40,039 nucleotides of DNA from Thermomonas hydrothermalis (GCF_900129205.1 NZ_FQUK01000024.1:1-40039); one strand, 5' to 3'; counted from the first letter of the stretch, positions 23,040 through 32,561 are shown. The notes: generated by a model not told the origin, from the letters alone. Numbers and translations: made by a program.

Positions 23040-24701
23040 ATGCTGCTGCGCCTTTCCATCCGTGATTTCGCCGTGGTCGCCGAAGCCGAGCTGGACTTCG
23101 GCCCAGGCCTGACCGTGATCTCCGGCGAGACCGGCGCCGGCAAATCCCTGCTGGTGGACGCCTTGGGCTTTCTGTCCGGAGCGCGCGGGGATGCCAGCGC
23201 GGTGCGCCACGGCGCCCAGCGTGCCGAGCTGGCCGCTGAATTCAGCCTGGACGACTGCCCGGCGGCCGCCGCCTGGCTGGCCGAACAGGACCTGGACGAA
23301 GACGGCAGCTGCCAGCTGCGCCGCACCCTGCGCGCCGATGGTGGCTCCAAGGCCTGGATCAACGGTCGCAGCGTCACCCTGAGCCAGCTGGCCGAGCTTG
23401 CTGGCCTGCTGGTGGAAATCCACGGCCAGCATGCCCAGCAGGCATTGCTGGCGCGGCCGCACCAGACCCGGCTGCTGGACGAGGTGGCCCGCCACCCGGA
23501 CCTGCTGGCCGCCACCGCCGACAGCGCCCGCCGCTGGAAAGCCCTGCAACAGGAACGCGACGCCCTGCTCGCCCGCGGTGACGTCAGCGAGCGCCAAGCC
23601 TGGCTGCAACACCAGCTGGACGAACTGGACGCCCAGCCGCTGGATCCGGCCACACTGGCGGAACTGGACGCCAGCCACCGTCGCCATGCCCATGCCGCCG
23701 GCCTGATCGCCGCCTGCGACGCCGCGCTGGACACCCTGGGTGGCGAAGATGCGGTGACCGCCCGGCTGCTGCGGCTGCGCGCCAGCCTGCACCGGGAAAG
23801 CGCGCACGAGGCGCGTCTGCTGGAGGTTGAGGCGATGCTGGAATCGGCCTGTATCCAGCTCGATGAGGCCCAGGCCTTGCTGCAGCGCATTCGTGACGAT
23901 CTCGACCTCGACCCGGAGGCTCTGGCGGCACTGGAACGCCGGCTCAGCCGCATTCACGATCTGGCGCGCAAGCACCGGGTCCCCGTCGAACGTCTGGCCG
24001 CACACCGCGATGCCCTGGCGGCCGAACTGGACTCGCTGGCCGATGCCGACTTGCGGCTGCAGCGGCTGGACCGCGACATCGCCGCGGCGCTGGCCGACTG
24101 GCAAGCCGCAGCCGCCGCGCTGTCCGCCTCGCGCCGCCGCGCCGGCGATGCACTGGCCGACGCGATCACCGACCTGATGGGCGCATTGGGCATGCAGGGC
24201 GGCCGCTTTGAGGTGGCACTGGAGCCCAACGCCACCGGGACGCCCGACCCGCTGGGGAGCGAGCGCGTGGAGTTTCTGGTCTCCGCCAACCCCGGCCAAC
24301 CGCTGCGACCGCTGCGCAAGGTCGCCTCGGGCGGCGAACTGTCGCGCATCTCGCTGGCCATCGAAGTGGCCACCCAGGGCCAGGATGCCGCCGCCACCCT
24401 GGTGTTCGACGAAGTCGATGCCGGCATCGGTGGTGCGGTAGCCGCCGCAGTCGGCGCCAAACTGCGTGCATTGGGCGCCACCCGGCAGGTGCTATGCGTG
24501 ACCCACCAGCCGCAGGTCGCCGCCGCCGGCCACGCCCAGTACCGGGTCAGCAAGGCAGCGCAGGACGGCATCACCCGATCCTCGGTGCAGGCGCTGGATG
24601 CCGCTGGCCGGGTCGAGGAAATCGCCCGCATGGTGGGTGGTGCCGACATCAGCCCGGAAGCCCGCGCTGCCGCGAAGAAGCTGCTGGAGTCGTTCCGCTG
24701 A
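23040..24701 (+). CDS. recN: DNA repair protein RecN
   Basis: RecN is an SMC-like ATPase that acts at double-strand breaks. The 553-residue protein starts at ATG 23040 (MLLRLSIRDFAVV). It has Walker A in GETGAGKS (about 30-37), a central coiled coil (about 155-365), the ABC signature in ASGGELSRISLAIE and Walker B in TLVFDEVDAGIGG, and ends with the usual EARAAAKKLLE. It is divergent from hrcA, a common pairing in gammaproteobacteria. I do not see an obvious LexA box in the 75-base gap. Confidence 0.97.
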   Translation: MLLRLSIRDFAVVAEAELDFGPGLTVISGETGAGKSLLVDALGFLSGARGDASAVRHGAQRAELAAEFSLDDCPAAAAWLAEQDLDEDGSCQLRRTLRADGGSKAWINGRSVTLSQLAELAGLLVEIHGQHAQQALLARPHQTRLLDEVARHPDLLAATADSARRWKALQQERDALLARGDVSERQAWLQHQLDELDAQPLDPATLAELDASHRRHAHAAGLIAACDAALDTLGGEDAVTARLLRLRASLHRESAHEARLLEVEAMLESACIQLDEAQALLQRIRDDLDLDPEALAALERRLSRIHDLARKHRVPVERLAAHRDALAAELDSLADADLRLQRLDRDIAAALADWQAAAAALSASRRRAGDALADAITDLMGALGMQGGRFEVALEPNATGTPDPLGSERVEFLVSANPGQPLRPLRKVASGGELSRISLAIEVATQGQDAAATLVFDEVDAGIGGAVAAAVGAKLRALGATRQVLCVTHQPQVAAAGHAQYRVSKAAQDGITRSSVQALDAAGRVEEIARMVGGADISPEARAAAKKLLESFR

Positions 24702-24822
24702 ACTCTCCCGGCAGCACGCGCTGGCGCGATGGCGCATATCAACGCAGCGTCTGGGCCTGCACCGCGCCAGAACCAGCCGACACCTGCAGGGCGCATGGCT
24801 GCGCTTGTCCTAGAATCGGGCA

Positions 24823-25833
24823 ATGCTGAAGATCGACACCCATGCCCATTACCTGCCGCGCGACTGGCCGGATCTCACGAGCAAGTACAGCGACAACCGT
24901 TTTCCGGTGATCCACCACGGCGACGACGGCCGCCACCGCATTTACAAGGACGGCAAGTTCTTCCGCGAGATCCGGCCCAACACCTGGGACCCACAGATCC
25001 GGATCGAGGAATACGCAAGCCTCGGGGTGCAGGTGCAGGTGCTGTCCACGGTGCCCGTCATGTTCAGCTACTGGGCCAAAGCGCATCAGGCGCTGGAGCT
25101 GCACCGTGCACTCAACGACCACCTGGCGGACACCTGCCGCACCTACCCGCGGCATTACGCCGGCATCGGCACGGTGCCGCTGCAGTCGCCCGCACTGGCC
25201 ATCCGCGAACTGGAGCGCTGCATGGACGAGCTGGGGCTGCAAGGCGTGCAGATCGGTTCGCACGTGGGCGAATGGAACCTGGACGCACCGGAGCTGTTCG
25301 AGTTTTTCCAGGCCGCCAGCGAGCTGGGGGCGGCCATCCTGATCCACCCCTGGGACATGATGGGGGCTGAGTCGATGCCGAAATACTGGCTGCCTTGGCT
25401 GGTCGGCATGCCGGCCGAGCAGGCGCGCGCCGCCTGCTGCCTGATCTTCGGCGGCGTGCTGGAGCGCCTGCCCAAGCTGCGCGTCGCTCTGGCCCACGGC
25501 GGCGGCAGTTTCCCCTATACGATCGGCCGCATCGAACATGGGTTCCGGATGCGTCCGGATCTGGTGGCGACCGACAACTTCCGCAACCCGCGCGAGTACC
25601 TGGGGCGCCTGTATTACGACTCATGGGTGGCCGATGCGGCCGCGCTGCGTTACCTGCTGGACACCTGCGGGCCGGAGCGGGTGATGCTGGGCACCGACTA
25701 TCCGTTCCCACTCGGCGAACAGCACCCAGGCAACCTGATCGAGCAACTGCCGCTGGACGAGGCCGCGCGCGCCCGCCTGTACCACGGCACGGCCTTGGAA
25801 TGGCTCGGCCTGCCGGCCGCCCGCTTCGTCTAG
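24823..25833 (+). CDS. 2-amino-3-carboxymuconate-6-semialdehyde decarboxylase (ACMSD)
   Basis: ACMSD decarboxylates the unstable ring-cleavage product of 3-hydroxyanthranilate and so diverts it from quinolinate and NAD. The 336-residue amidohydrolase-superfamily protein has the zinc ligands His7 and His9 in DTHAH, His175 in LIHPWD and His225 in LAHGGG. Asp292 in [10 protein letters not shown] is the expected further ligand. The conserved [10 protein letters not shown] and NTWDP regions are typical of ACMSD rather than other amidohydrolases. The start at 24823 lies 121 bases after recN. kynU and kmo follow in the same direction, so it is probably the first gene of a kynurenine operon. The bacterial gene is often called nbaD. 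Confidence 0.9.
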   Translation: MLKIDTHAHYLPRDWPDLTSKYSDNRFPVIHHGDDGRHRIYKDGKFFREIRPNTWDPQIRIEEYASLGVQVQVLSTVPVMFSYWAKAHQALELHRALNDHLADTCRTYPRHYAGIGTVPLQSPALAIRELERCMDELGLQGVQIGSHVGEWNLDAPELFEFFQAASELGAAILIHPWDMMGAESMPKYWLPWLVGMPAEQARAACCLIFGGVLERLPKLRVALAHGGGSFPYTIGRIEHGFRMRPDLVATDNFRNPREYLGRLYYDSWVADAAALRYLLDTCGPERVMLGTDYPFPLGEQHPGNLIEQLPLDEAARARLYHGTALEWLGLPAARFV

Positions 25834-25878
25834 CCCAACGTCTGACCACCTGCCCGCCTGCCACTTTCAGAACTGCCG

Positions 25879-27153
25879 ATGACCGAACTGCTCACCGACG
25901 CCCACGCCGCCGCCCTGGATGCCGCCGACCCGCTGCGTGATTTCCGCGCGGAATTCCACCTGCCATTGCACGCTGGCCAGCCGCAGGCGTATTTCGTCGG
26001 CAACTCGCTGGGCCTGCAGCCCAAGGGCGCACGCGCCATGGTGGATGAGGTCATGACGGCCTGGGCGCGCGATGCCGTGGAAGGGCATTTCCGGGGCGAG
26101 GCGGCGTGGATGCCCTATCACCGGCTGGTGCGCGACGGGCTGGCGCGGTTGGTCGGCGCGCTGCCGTCGGAAGTGGTGGCGATGAACACGCTCACGGTCA
26201 ATCTGCACCTGCTGCTGGTGAGCTTCTACCGCCCCACCCGCGAGCGCCCGGCGATCCTGCTGGAAGCCGGCAGCTTTCCATCCGACCGCTACGCGCTGGA
26301 ATCGCAGATCCGCTTTCACGGCTACGATCCCGCCACCGACCTGATCGAAGTGCCGCCCGATGAACCCAACGGCACGGTCTCGATGGCCGCCATCGAGCGA
26401 GCCATCGGCGAACACGCCGGGCGGCTGGCGCTGGTGCTCTGGCCTGGTGTGCAGTACCGCACCGGCCAGGCGTTCGACATCGCCGCCATCACCCGGCTGG
26501 CACATGCCGCCGGCGCCATTGCCGGTTTCGATCTGGCACATGCGGTCGGCAACGTGCCGCTTGCACTGCACGATGCCAATGCCGATTTTGCCGTGTGGTG
26601 CCATTACAAGTACGTCAATGCCGGCCCGGGTGCGGTGGCCGGCGCGTTCGTCCACGCGCGGCACGGCACGACCGATCGGCCACGCTTTGCCGGCTGGTGG
26701 GGCAACCGCGAGGACGTGCGTTTCCGCATGGAGCCACAGTTCCAGCCCACCCTTGGGGCGGAAGGCTGGCAGCTGTCCAACCCGCCCATCCTGTCGCTGG
26801 CGCCGCTGCGCGCCTCGCTTGCGCTGTTCGACCGCGCCGGCATGTCCGCCCTGCGCCGCAAGTCGGAGCAACTGACCGGCTACCTGGAAGCCCTGATCGA
26901 CACCGCGCTCAGCGACGTGCTGGAGGTGGTCACTCCACGCGCACCGGACCAACGTGGCTGCCAGCTGTCATTGCGCGTGCGCGGTGGCCGGGCGCGTGGC
27001 CGCGCCCTGTTCGAATACCTTGCCAATCACGGTGTGCTCGGAGACTGGCGCGAGCCGGACGTGATCCGCATCGCCCCGGTGCCGCTGTACAACCGCTACG
27101 CCGATGTGCTGCGTTTTGCCCGTTGTGTTCAGGAGTGGCGCGATGCCCAGTGA
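25879..27153 (+). CDS. kynU: kynureninase
   Basis: Kynureninase is a PLP enzyme that cleaves 3-hydroxykynurenine to 3-hydroxyanthranilate and alanine, or kynurenine to anthranilate. The 424-residue protein shows YFVGNSLGLQPKG near the N-terminus, the cofactor aspartate Asp218 in GFDLAHAVGN, and the Schiff-base lysine Lys244 in WCHYKYVNAGPG. The sequence FAGWWGN follows, as usual in the family. The start at 25879 is 45 bases after ACMSD, and the 3' end overlaps kmo by 11 bases, consistent with coupled translation. Confidence 0.96.
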   Translation: MTELLTDAHAAALDAADPLRDFRAEFHLPLHAGQPQAYFVGNSLGLQPKGARAMVDEVMTAWARDAVEGHFRGEAAWMPYHRLVRDGLARLVGALPSEVVAMNTLTVNLHLLLVSFYRPTRERPAILLEAGSFPSDRYALESQIRFHGYDPATDLIEVPPDEPNGTVSMAAIERAIGEHAGRLALVLWPGVQYRTGQAFDIAAITRLAHAAGAIAGFDLAHAVGNVPLALHDANADFAVWCHYKYVNAGPGAVAGAFVHARHGTTDRPRFAGWWGNREDVRFRMEPQFQPTLGAEGWQLSNPPILSLAPLRASLALFDRAGMSALRRKSEQLTGYLEALIDTALSDVLEVVTPRAPDQRGCQLSLRVRGGRARGRALFEYLANHGVLGDWREPDVIRIAPVPLYNRYADVLRFARCVQEWRDAQ

Positions 27154-28510
27154 ATCCTCCCCTGCCATCACCCTCATCGGCGGCGGCCTGGCCGGCGCCC
27201 TGCTGGCCATCCTGCTGGCACAGCGCGGCTGGTCGGTGGATGTCTACGAACGCCGCGGCGACCCGCGCGTGCAAGGCTATGCCGGTGGTCGTTCGATCAA
27301 TCTGGCGCTGGCCGAACGCGGCCTGCACGCGCTGCGCCAGGCCGGTGCCGATGCCCAGGTGCTGCGCCAGGCGGTGATGATGCGTGGCCGTTTCGTGCAT
27401 CCGCTGCACGGCACGCCGGGCCTGCAACGGTATGGCCGCGATGATTCCGAGGTGATCTGGTCGATCAACCGCGGCGACCTCAACATCGTCCTGCTCAATC
27501 TGGCCGAATCATTCGGTGCCCGCCTGTGGTTCGACCATACCCTGGAGGCGGTGGACTTCAGCCGTCAGCAGGCCGTGTTCCGCCACCACGGCCAGCCCCG
27601 TCCCGTTGCGTTCCGCGCCCTGGTCGGCGCCGACGGTGCCGGCTCCACCCTGCGCGCGGAAATGGCCAAGGTGCAGCCGCTGGGCGAACGCACCGACTGG
27701 CTGGATCACGGCTACAAGGAACTGGAGATCCCGCCGGGACCGGACGGTGACTTCCAGATGGAGCCCAATGCGCTGCACATCTGGCCGCGCGATCACTACA
27801 TGTGCATCGCCCTGCCCAACGACGAACGCACCTTCACGGTCACGCTGTTCATGCCGCATGCCGGCGCCCACCCCAGTTTTGCCACCGTGCAGACCGGTGC
27901 AGAGGCCGAGGCGCTGTTTCGTGCGCAGTTTCCGGATGCACTGGCGCTGATGCCGACCCTGCGTCAGGACTTCGATGCCCACCCGGTCGGCCAGCTCGGC
28001 ACACTGCATTTGGATCGCTGGCATCTGGATGGCCAGGCCGTGCTGCTGGGCGATGCCGCCCACGCCATGGTGCCGTTCCACGGGCAAGGCATGAACTGCG
28101 CCTTCGAGGATTGCGTGGCACTGGCCGACCACCTGCAACAGACCTCTGACCTGGCCACCGCCTTCGCCGCCTTCGAGGCCGAGCGCAAACCGAATGCCGC
28201 CGCCATCCAGAAAATGGCGCTGGACAACTACATCGAGATGCGCGACCGCGTGGACGATGCCGACTACCTGCTGCAGCGCGAACTGGAGCTGGCCCTGCAG
28301 GCCCGCCACCCCGGCCGCTTCGTGCCGCACTACACGATGGTCACCTTCATGCGCATCCCGTATGCGCTGGCCCTACAGCGCAGTGAACTCCAACGCACTC
28401 TGCTGACCCAGGCCACGCGGGGCCTGACCTCGCTCGATCAGATCGACTGGGCGGCGCTGGACGCGCAAATCGTGCAGCAACTACCACCGCTGGAACCTGC
28501 GGCAGGCTGA
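27143..28510 (+). CDS. kmo: kynurenine 3-monooxygenase
   Basis: KMO is an FAD enzyme that hydroxylates L-kynurenine with NADPH and oxygen. The start at 27143 is set by AGGAG at 27131-27135 and gives 455 residues. The dinucleotide-binding motif LIGGGLAGALLA (11-22) is followed by YERR, and the second FAD motif is GDAAHAMVPFHGQGMNCAFE. The C-terminal part has the hydrophobic FMRIPYALALQRS segment typical of KMO. It overlaps the kynU end by 11 bases. Its substrate must come from tryptophan dioxygenase and kynurenine formamidase, neither of which is in the window. Confidence 0.95.
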   Translation: MPSESSPAITLIGGGLAGALLAILLAQRGWSVDVYERRGDPRVQGYAGGRSINLALAERGLHALRQAGADAQVLRQAVMMRGRFVHPLHGTPGLQRYGRDDSEVIWSINRGDLNIVLLNLAESFGARLWFDHTLEAVDFSRQQAVFRHHGQPRPVAFRALVGADGAGSTLRAEMAKVQPLGERTDWLDHGYKELEIPPGPDGDFQMEPNALHIWPRDHYMCIALPNDERTFTVTLFMPHAGAHPSFATVQTGAEAEALFRAQFPDALALMPTLRQDFDAHPVGQLGTLHLDRWHLDGQAVLLGDAAHAMVPFHGQGMNCAFEDCVALADHLQQTSDLATAFAAFEAERKPNAAAIQKMALDNYIEMRDRVDDADYLLQRELELALQARHPGRFVPHYTMVTFMRIPYALALQRSELQRTLLTQATRGLTSLDQIDWAALDAQIVQQLPPLEPAAG

Positions 28511-28512
28511 TC

Positions 28513-28527
28513 CGGCCGTTTAGGCCG
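28513..28527 (+). terminator. short hairpin between the convergent kmo and pilZ ends
   Basis: CGGCC (28513-28517), a 5-base loop and GGCCG (28523-28527) are followed by TTCTTG. It may help end both convergent transcripts. The stem is short and the T-run poor. Confidence 0.35.
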
Positions 28528-28538
28528 TTCTTGCCGGC

Positions 28539-28895
28539 TTACATGGTCTGGGTCGGCTGATCGCCGCCGAGGGTACCGGCCAGAATGGTTTCGATCTGGG
28601 TCCGAACCGCCTCACCTTCCGGGGTGTCCGGAAACTGGACGCCGACCCCGGCGGCGCGATTGCCCTGAGCTCCGGGTGGGGTCACCCAAACCACTTTGCC
28701 CGCCACCGGACGCCGCTCGGAAGAGTCCGGCAAGGTCAGCAGCAGAAAGACTTCATCACCCAGGAAGTAGCGCTTGTTGGTCGGCACGAAAATGCCGCCA
28801 TTGCGGATGAATGGCATGTAGGCGGCGTACAGGCCGGCTTTGTCCTTGAGCGTCAACGTCAGGATGCCCTGCCGCGCTCCACCCGGATTGCTCAT
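28539..28895 (-). CDS. pilZ: PilZ-domain protein of the type IV pilus type
   Basis: This single-domain protein of 118 residues lies at the end of the holB cluster, where the PilZ needed for type IV pilus assembly is found in Xanthomonas and Pseudomonas. The core beta barrel is visible in LTLTLKDKAGLYAAYMPFI, NGGIFVPTNKRYFLGDEVFL and AGKVVWVTPPG, ending GVGVQF. The cyclic-di-GMP signatures RxxxR and (D/N)xSxxG are not intact (NGGIFV in place of NxSxxG), as in the founding PilZ, which does not bind the nucleotide. The start is ATG 28895; the gene follows holB by 96 bases. Confidence 0.9.
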   Translation of the reverse strand: MSNPGGARQGILTLTLKDKAGLYAAYMPFIRNGGIFVPTNKRYFLGDEVFLLLTLPDSSERRPVAGKVVWVTPPGAQGNRAAGVGVQFPDTPEGEAVRTQIETILAGTLGGDQPTQTM

Positions 28896-28991
28896 CGCGT
28901 CCTCATCCGTTCACCTGTCGGGACACCGGCAGCAGACATAGCGGCCGGCACGCCTGCATTGCACCACAAGACCCCGCCGCATGCCAACGGC

Positions 28992-30011
28992 TCAACGCGT
29001 GCTTGCGGCCGGGGCCCAGGGCAACAGTGCGTCCAGAACCACCAGCTCGGCGCGCACCTGCGTCTGCAACAACGCCCGGGCACGGTTGGCGGCCTCGAAC
29101 CGGCGCGCCAGCTGCAAAACCTGCGCCGGGGCAGCGGTCGCCGCAGCCTGCACCGCCAGCTCGGCCAAGGCATGCAGGCGGGCCTCGGCGCGCCCATCGG
29201 CACACCAGCGCTGGGCCACCTCGGCCGGTTGCGCCCGCGCATGCTGCAAGGCCTCGACGGTGCTGGCCACATCCCGCCGCACTTCCAGTCCGTCGCCACT
29301 GGCCCAGGCATGCGCCAGCCCCGGGTGGCCGCGCGCGGCAGCGAGCGCCTCCTCGGCCAGCGCCGGGTCATGCCCCTGCTGCACCAGCCAGGCCAGCGCC
29401 TCCTCACGCGGCGGCAACCGAACCAGCAAGCGCTGACAACGGCTGCGAATGGTGGCCGGCACCCGCATCGGACTGCTGGCCAACAACCAGAGGTAGCGCC
29501 CTGGCTGCGGCTCCTCCAGGGTTTTCAGCAGGGCATTGAAGGCGCTCCAGTTGACCGCATCAGCCGGGTCCACGATCACCACCTGCGCCTGCCCAAGCTG
29601 GGCGGTGAGCGAGAGCTTTTCGGTCAGCGCGCGAATCTGTTCGATCACGATCTCGCTGCGTGGCTTGCCGGTCTTGGCATTGGTCTCGTATCCGAGCAGC
29701 AGCAGGTCGGGATGGGCGCTGTGACCGAACGGATGCGCCAGTGATCCATCCGGCCGCAGTTCCGGCACCTCCATCTGGGTGCGCGAGGCCAGCAGCGTGC
29801 AGCTCTTGCATCGCCCGCAGGGGGCGCCGTCCGGCAGCGGCGACAGACACAACACACGCTGCGCCAGATGCTCGGCGAGCAGACGCTTGCCGATCGCCGG
29901 CGGGCCGACGATCAGGGTGGCATGACCGAAATGCCCAGCCGCAAGCGCCTCAGCCACCTGCGCATACACGCGCTGCTGCCACGGGGCCAACGGGGGCAAT
30001 ACCGCACTCAC
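28992..30011 (-). CDS. holB: DNA polymerase III delta' subunit
   Basis: Delta' is part of the clamp loader that places the sliding clamp on DNA. The 339-residue protein has an AAA+ N-terminus with the degenerate P-loop GPPAIGK (36-42) and zinc-binding cysteines 55, 65, 68 and 71 (CGRCKSC region). A sensor-type region TLEEPQPGRYLWLLASSP and a C-terminal helical collar follow. The start is GTG at 30011, overlapping the tmk stop as GTGA. The length agrees with the family. Confidence 0.93.
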   Translation of the reverse strand: MSAVLPPLAPWQQRVYAQVAEALAAGHFGHATLIVGPPAIGKRLLAEHLAQRVLCLSPLPDGAPCGRCKSCTLLASRTQMEVPELRPDGSLAHPFGHSAHPDLLLLGYETNAKTGKPRSEIVIEQIRALTEKLSLTAQLGQAQVVIVDPADAVNWSAFNALLKTLEEPQPGRYLWLLASSPMRVPATIRSRCQRLLVRLPPREEALAWLVQQGHDPALAEEALAAARGHPGLAHAWASGDGLEVRRDVASTVEALQHARAQPAEVAQRWCADGRAEARLHALAELAVQAAATAAPAQVLQLARRFEAANRARALLQTQVRAELVVLDALLPWAPAASTR

Positions 30012-30670
30012 AGGCCGTGCACCCGTCGATATTCAGACAGCGCCGCCAGTGCGGCCGCAGCAACGGTGTCCGGATCGGGCCGCGCATCGATCACCCGAAT
30101 CCGCTCCGGGTGTTGCGCTGCACGCGCCAGAAAGCCAGCACGGACACGCTGGAAAAACTCGTCGCGCTCGCGCTCGATGCGATCAGGTGACACGCCCCCA
30201 AGCAGATCCCGCCCGCGGGTGCGCTCGCGTGCATGCGTGACATCCAGATCGAGCAGCAAGGTCAGGCCGGGCTCGATGCCCACCACCCGCCGCTCCAGCT
30301 CGGCAATGAACGCCGTCTCGATACCGCGTGCGGCCCCCTGGTAGGCATAGCTGGAATCGGTAAAGCGATCGCTGATCACCCACGCGCCGCGCGCCAGCGC
30401 CGGCTGCACCCGCTGCTGCACATGCTGGGCGCGGGCGGCAAACATCAGCAGCAGTTCGGTATGCGGGTGTACCGGCTCGTCACCGGCCTCCAGCAGCAGC
30501 CCCCGGATGCGCTCGGCCAGCGGCGTGCCCCCTGGCTCCCGGGTCGTCACCACCTCGGCCCCTTCGGCCAACAAGGCATCACGCAGCACCCGCACCACCG
30601 TGCTCTTGCCCGCGCCCTCACCGCCTTCGATGGTCAGCAGCCGCAGCGGCCGCGCCAGTGCATTGCTCAC
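30008..30670 (-). CDS. tmk: thymidylate kinase
   Basis: Tmk phosphorylates dTMP to dTDP for DNA synthesis. The 220-residue protein has the P-loop IEGGEGAGKST (14-24), the REPGGTPLAE motif (44-53), and DRFTDSSYAYQG (101-112) for dTMP binding. The start is GTG at 30670, overlapping the mltG stop by four bases (GTGA). The same GTGA arrangement recurs at its own 3' end with holB. Confidence 0.97.
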   Translation of the reverse strand: MSNALARPLRLLTIEGGEGAGKSTVVRVLRDALLAEGAEVVTTREPGGTPLAERIRGLLLEAGDEPVHPHTELLLMFAARAQHVQQRVQPALARGAWVISDRFTDSSYAYQGAARGIETAFIAELERRVVGIEPGLTLLLDLDVTHARERTRGRDLLGGVSPDRIERERDEFFQRVRAGFLARAAQHPERIRVIDARPDPDTVAAAALAALSEYRRVHGL

Positions 30671-31722
30671 TGCTTTGTCTCTCCCGGATTGCCCGTCTCA
30701 CGCTGGGCGCGCAGCCGCTGCAGATAGGTACGCACGGCGGCGTTGTGTTCGTCCAGCGTGCGGCTGAACACATGCCGGCCACTGCCATCGCCGAGGGCGA
30801 CGAAATACAACGCATCCCCCGGCTCCGGATGGGTGACGGCATGCAGCGCAGCCTTGCCGGGCAGTGCGATCGGCGTCGGCGGCAGGCCTTCGCGGGTATA
30901 GGTGTTGTACGGAGTGTCGGTCATCAGATCGATCCGGCGAAGGTTGCCGGCATAACGCGGGCCCATGCCATAGATCACGGTCGGGTCGGTCTGCAGCCGC
31001 ATCCCGCGCTGCAGGCGACGAATGAACACCCCAGCAATTTTGGCACGCTCTTCGGCAACGCCCGTCTCTTTTTCCACGATCGAAGCCAGGATCAGCGCCT
31101 CGGTCGGCGTGCGCAACGGAAGGCCGTCGGCGCGCGTGCGCCAGGCCTCATCCAGCGCACGCTGCATGGCCGCATGCGCACGACGCAGCAGATCGAGATC
31201 GGAATCCCCGCGCACCCAGGCGTAGGTTTCCGGCAGGAATCGTCCTTCTGCAGGCTGACCCGGCGCCCCCAGCGCTGCCATCAGCGCAGCCTCGTCCATG
31301 CCGGCAGTCTCCTGCCGCAGCAACGGCACCCGCGCCAGGGCCGCGCGCAGATCGCGTACGGTCCAACCTTCAACGATGGTGAACCGGCGCTGCAGCACTT
31401 TGCCATCGCGCATCGCCTGCAACAGGGCGCGTGGCGTGATGCCCGGCGGCAATGCATATTCGCCGGCCTGCAAATGTCCGGCCACGCCGGTCAGACGGGC
31501 CAACAGCGGCCAGTACCAGGCCGGCCCCGGCTCCACGCCCTGCGCTCGCAGCGCACGCACCACGCCGGTCAGAGTGCCACCGCGCGGCAACACCACGCTG
31601 GCATCGGTGCTCATCCCGCGCAATGGGGTGTTGGCAAACCGGGCCAACTGCACCCCCTGCCAGACCAGGGCCATCGCCACCAGCACGCCCAGCAGCGCCA
31701 GCCGTGTGCGCATGCGCTTCAT
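30667..31722 (-). CDS. mltG: endolytic murein transglycosylase MltG
   Basis: MltG cleaves nascent peptidoglycan and sets glycan strand length. The 351-residue protein has one N-terminal membrane helix (about 8-27), a LysM-like periplasmic region and the YceG catalytic domain. The catalytic glutamate is Glu217 in ASIVEKETG, followed by RGMRLQTDPTVIYGMG and NTYTREGLPPTPI. The start at 31722 overlaps the pabC stop (ATGA). The order pabC-mltG-tmk-holB is conserved in gammaproteobacteria. Confidence 0.96.
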   Translation of the reverse strand: MKRMRTRLALLGVLVAMALVWQGVQLARFANTPLRGMSTDASVVLPRGGTLTGVVRALRAQGVEPGPAWYWPLLARLTGVAGHLQAGEYALPPGITPRALLQAMRDGKVLQRRFTIVEGWTVRDLRAALARVPLLRQETAGMDEAALMAALGAPGQPAEGRFLPETYAWVRGDSDLDLLRRAHAAMQRALDEAWRTRADGLPLRTPTEALILASIVEKETGVAEERAKIAGVFIRRLQRGMRLQTDPTVIYGMGPRYAGNLRRIDLMTDTPYNTYTREGLPPTPIALPGKAALHAVTHPEPGDALYFVALGDGSGRHVFSRTLDEHNAAVRTYLQRLRAQRETGNPGETKQ

Positions 31723-32549
31723 GCCACCGCCTCATCAAACATCGGATATGCCCTCGCCAGTGCCGCGTGCAGAGTGGTCAGTGCCGGATGGAACGACCAG
31801 TGCCGCTCGCCCAGCGCCGCGACCGGCAGGATACCGCGCACCGCATTGCACAGTGCCAGCGCATCGGCCGATGTCACGTCCTGCAGCGACAGTGCTGCCT
31901 GCTTCACCAGCCCAGCCTCCAGCAGCCAGCCACGCAGCACCCCGGCCACACCGCAGCGATCGACCGGAGGCGTCAGCCAGTGCCCGTCGCACAGCACCAG
32001 CAGATTGGCCGCAGTGGCGCACACCGGGGTGCCGGTGGCATCGCACAGCAACCCCTCGTCGTAGCCTGCCTGCGCCACTTCGACCCGGGCCAGCACCTGC
32101 TCCAGCCGGTTGCAGTGTTTGATGCCGGCCAGCGCCGGCTGGATTGCCATGCGGATCCGACATGGATGCAGGCGCAGCGCCTGCATCCGTGCCGGCAGCG
32201 GATGCAGGGTCAATGCCCAGACCGGTACGGCAGCGGCTGGCGGCAGATAGCCGCGCCCACCATCGCCGCGGGTCAGCAGCAGTTTGAGCACGCCGGCCTC
32301 CACGCCTGCACTGATAGCGGCAATCTGCGCTTCGATGAACGCCTGTTCCGGCAGCGTCATGCCGAGCCGCTCTGCGCCTTCGCGCAGCCGCGCCAGGTGA
32401 CGCGACCACAGCGGCACGTCACCGCGATGGATGCGCATGGTTTCAAACAGGCCATCGCCATAGTTGAGGCCACGATTGGCCAGCGACAGCGCCCGCAGGC
32501 GCGTATGCCCCTGAAACGACAGCGCCGCCAGCGGTTTCACCATAGCCAT
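31719..32549 (-). CDS. pabC: aminodeoxychorismate lyase
   Basis: PabC is a fold-type IV PLP enzyme that converts 4-amino-4-deoxychorismate to 4-aminobenzoate for folate. The start at 32549 is supported by AGGAGG at 32556-32561, 6 bases upstream, and gives 276 residues; the longer frame to 32684 runs into the end of pabB. The sequence shows NRGLNYGDGLFETMR (25-39), the PLP lysine Lys144 in AGIKHCNRLEQV, DEGLLCDATG and a C-terminal GVAGVLRGWLLE. It overlaps mltG by four bases and follows pabB by 73 bases. Confidence 0.95.
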   Translation of the reverse strand: MAMVKPLAALSFQGHTRLRALSLANRGLNYGDGLFETMRIHRGDVPLWSRHLARLREGAERLGMTLPEQAFIEAQIAAISAGVEAGVLKLLLTRGDGGRGYLPPAAAVPVWALTLHPLPARMQALRLHPCRIRMAIQPALAGIKHCNRLEQVLARVEVAQAGYDEGLLCDATGTPVCATAANLLVLCDGHWLTPPVDRCGVAGVLRGWLLEAGLVKQAALSLQDVTSADALALCNAVRGILPVAALGERHWSFHPALTTLHAALARAYPMFDEAVA

Positions 32550-32555
32550 GCGCCC

Positions 32556-32561
32556 CCTCCT
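32556..32561 (-). promoter_or_regulatory. strong ribosome binding site of pabC
   Basis: AGGAGG on the minus strand, 6 bases before ATG 32549, decides the pabC start against the longer upstream frame. Confidence 0.7.

Noticed and set aside
22965-24299. Upstream continuation of the hrcA frame
   Set aside because: It is antisense to recN, whose motifs are complete. HrcA begins normally at 22964.
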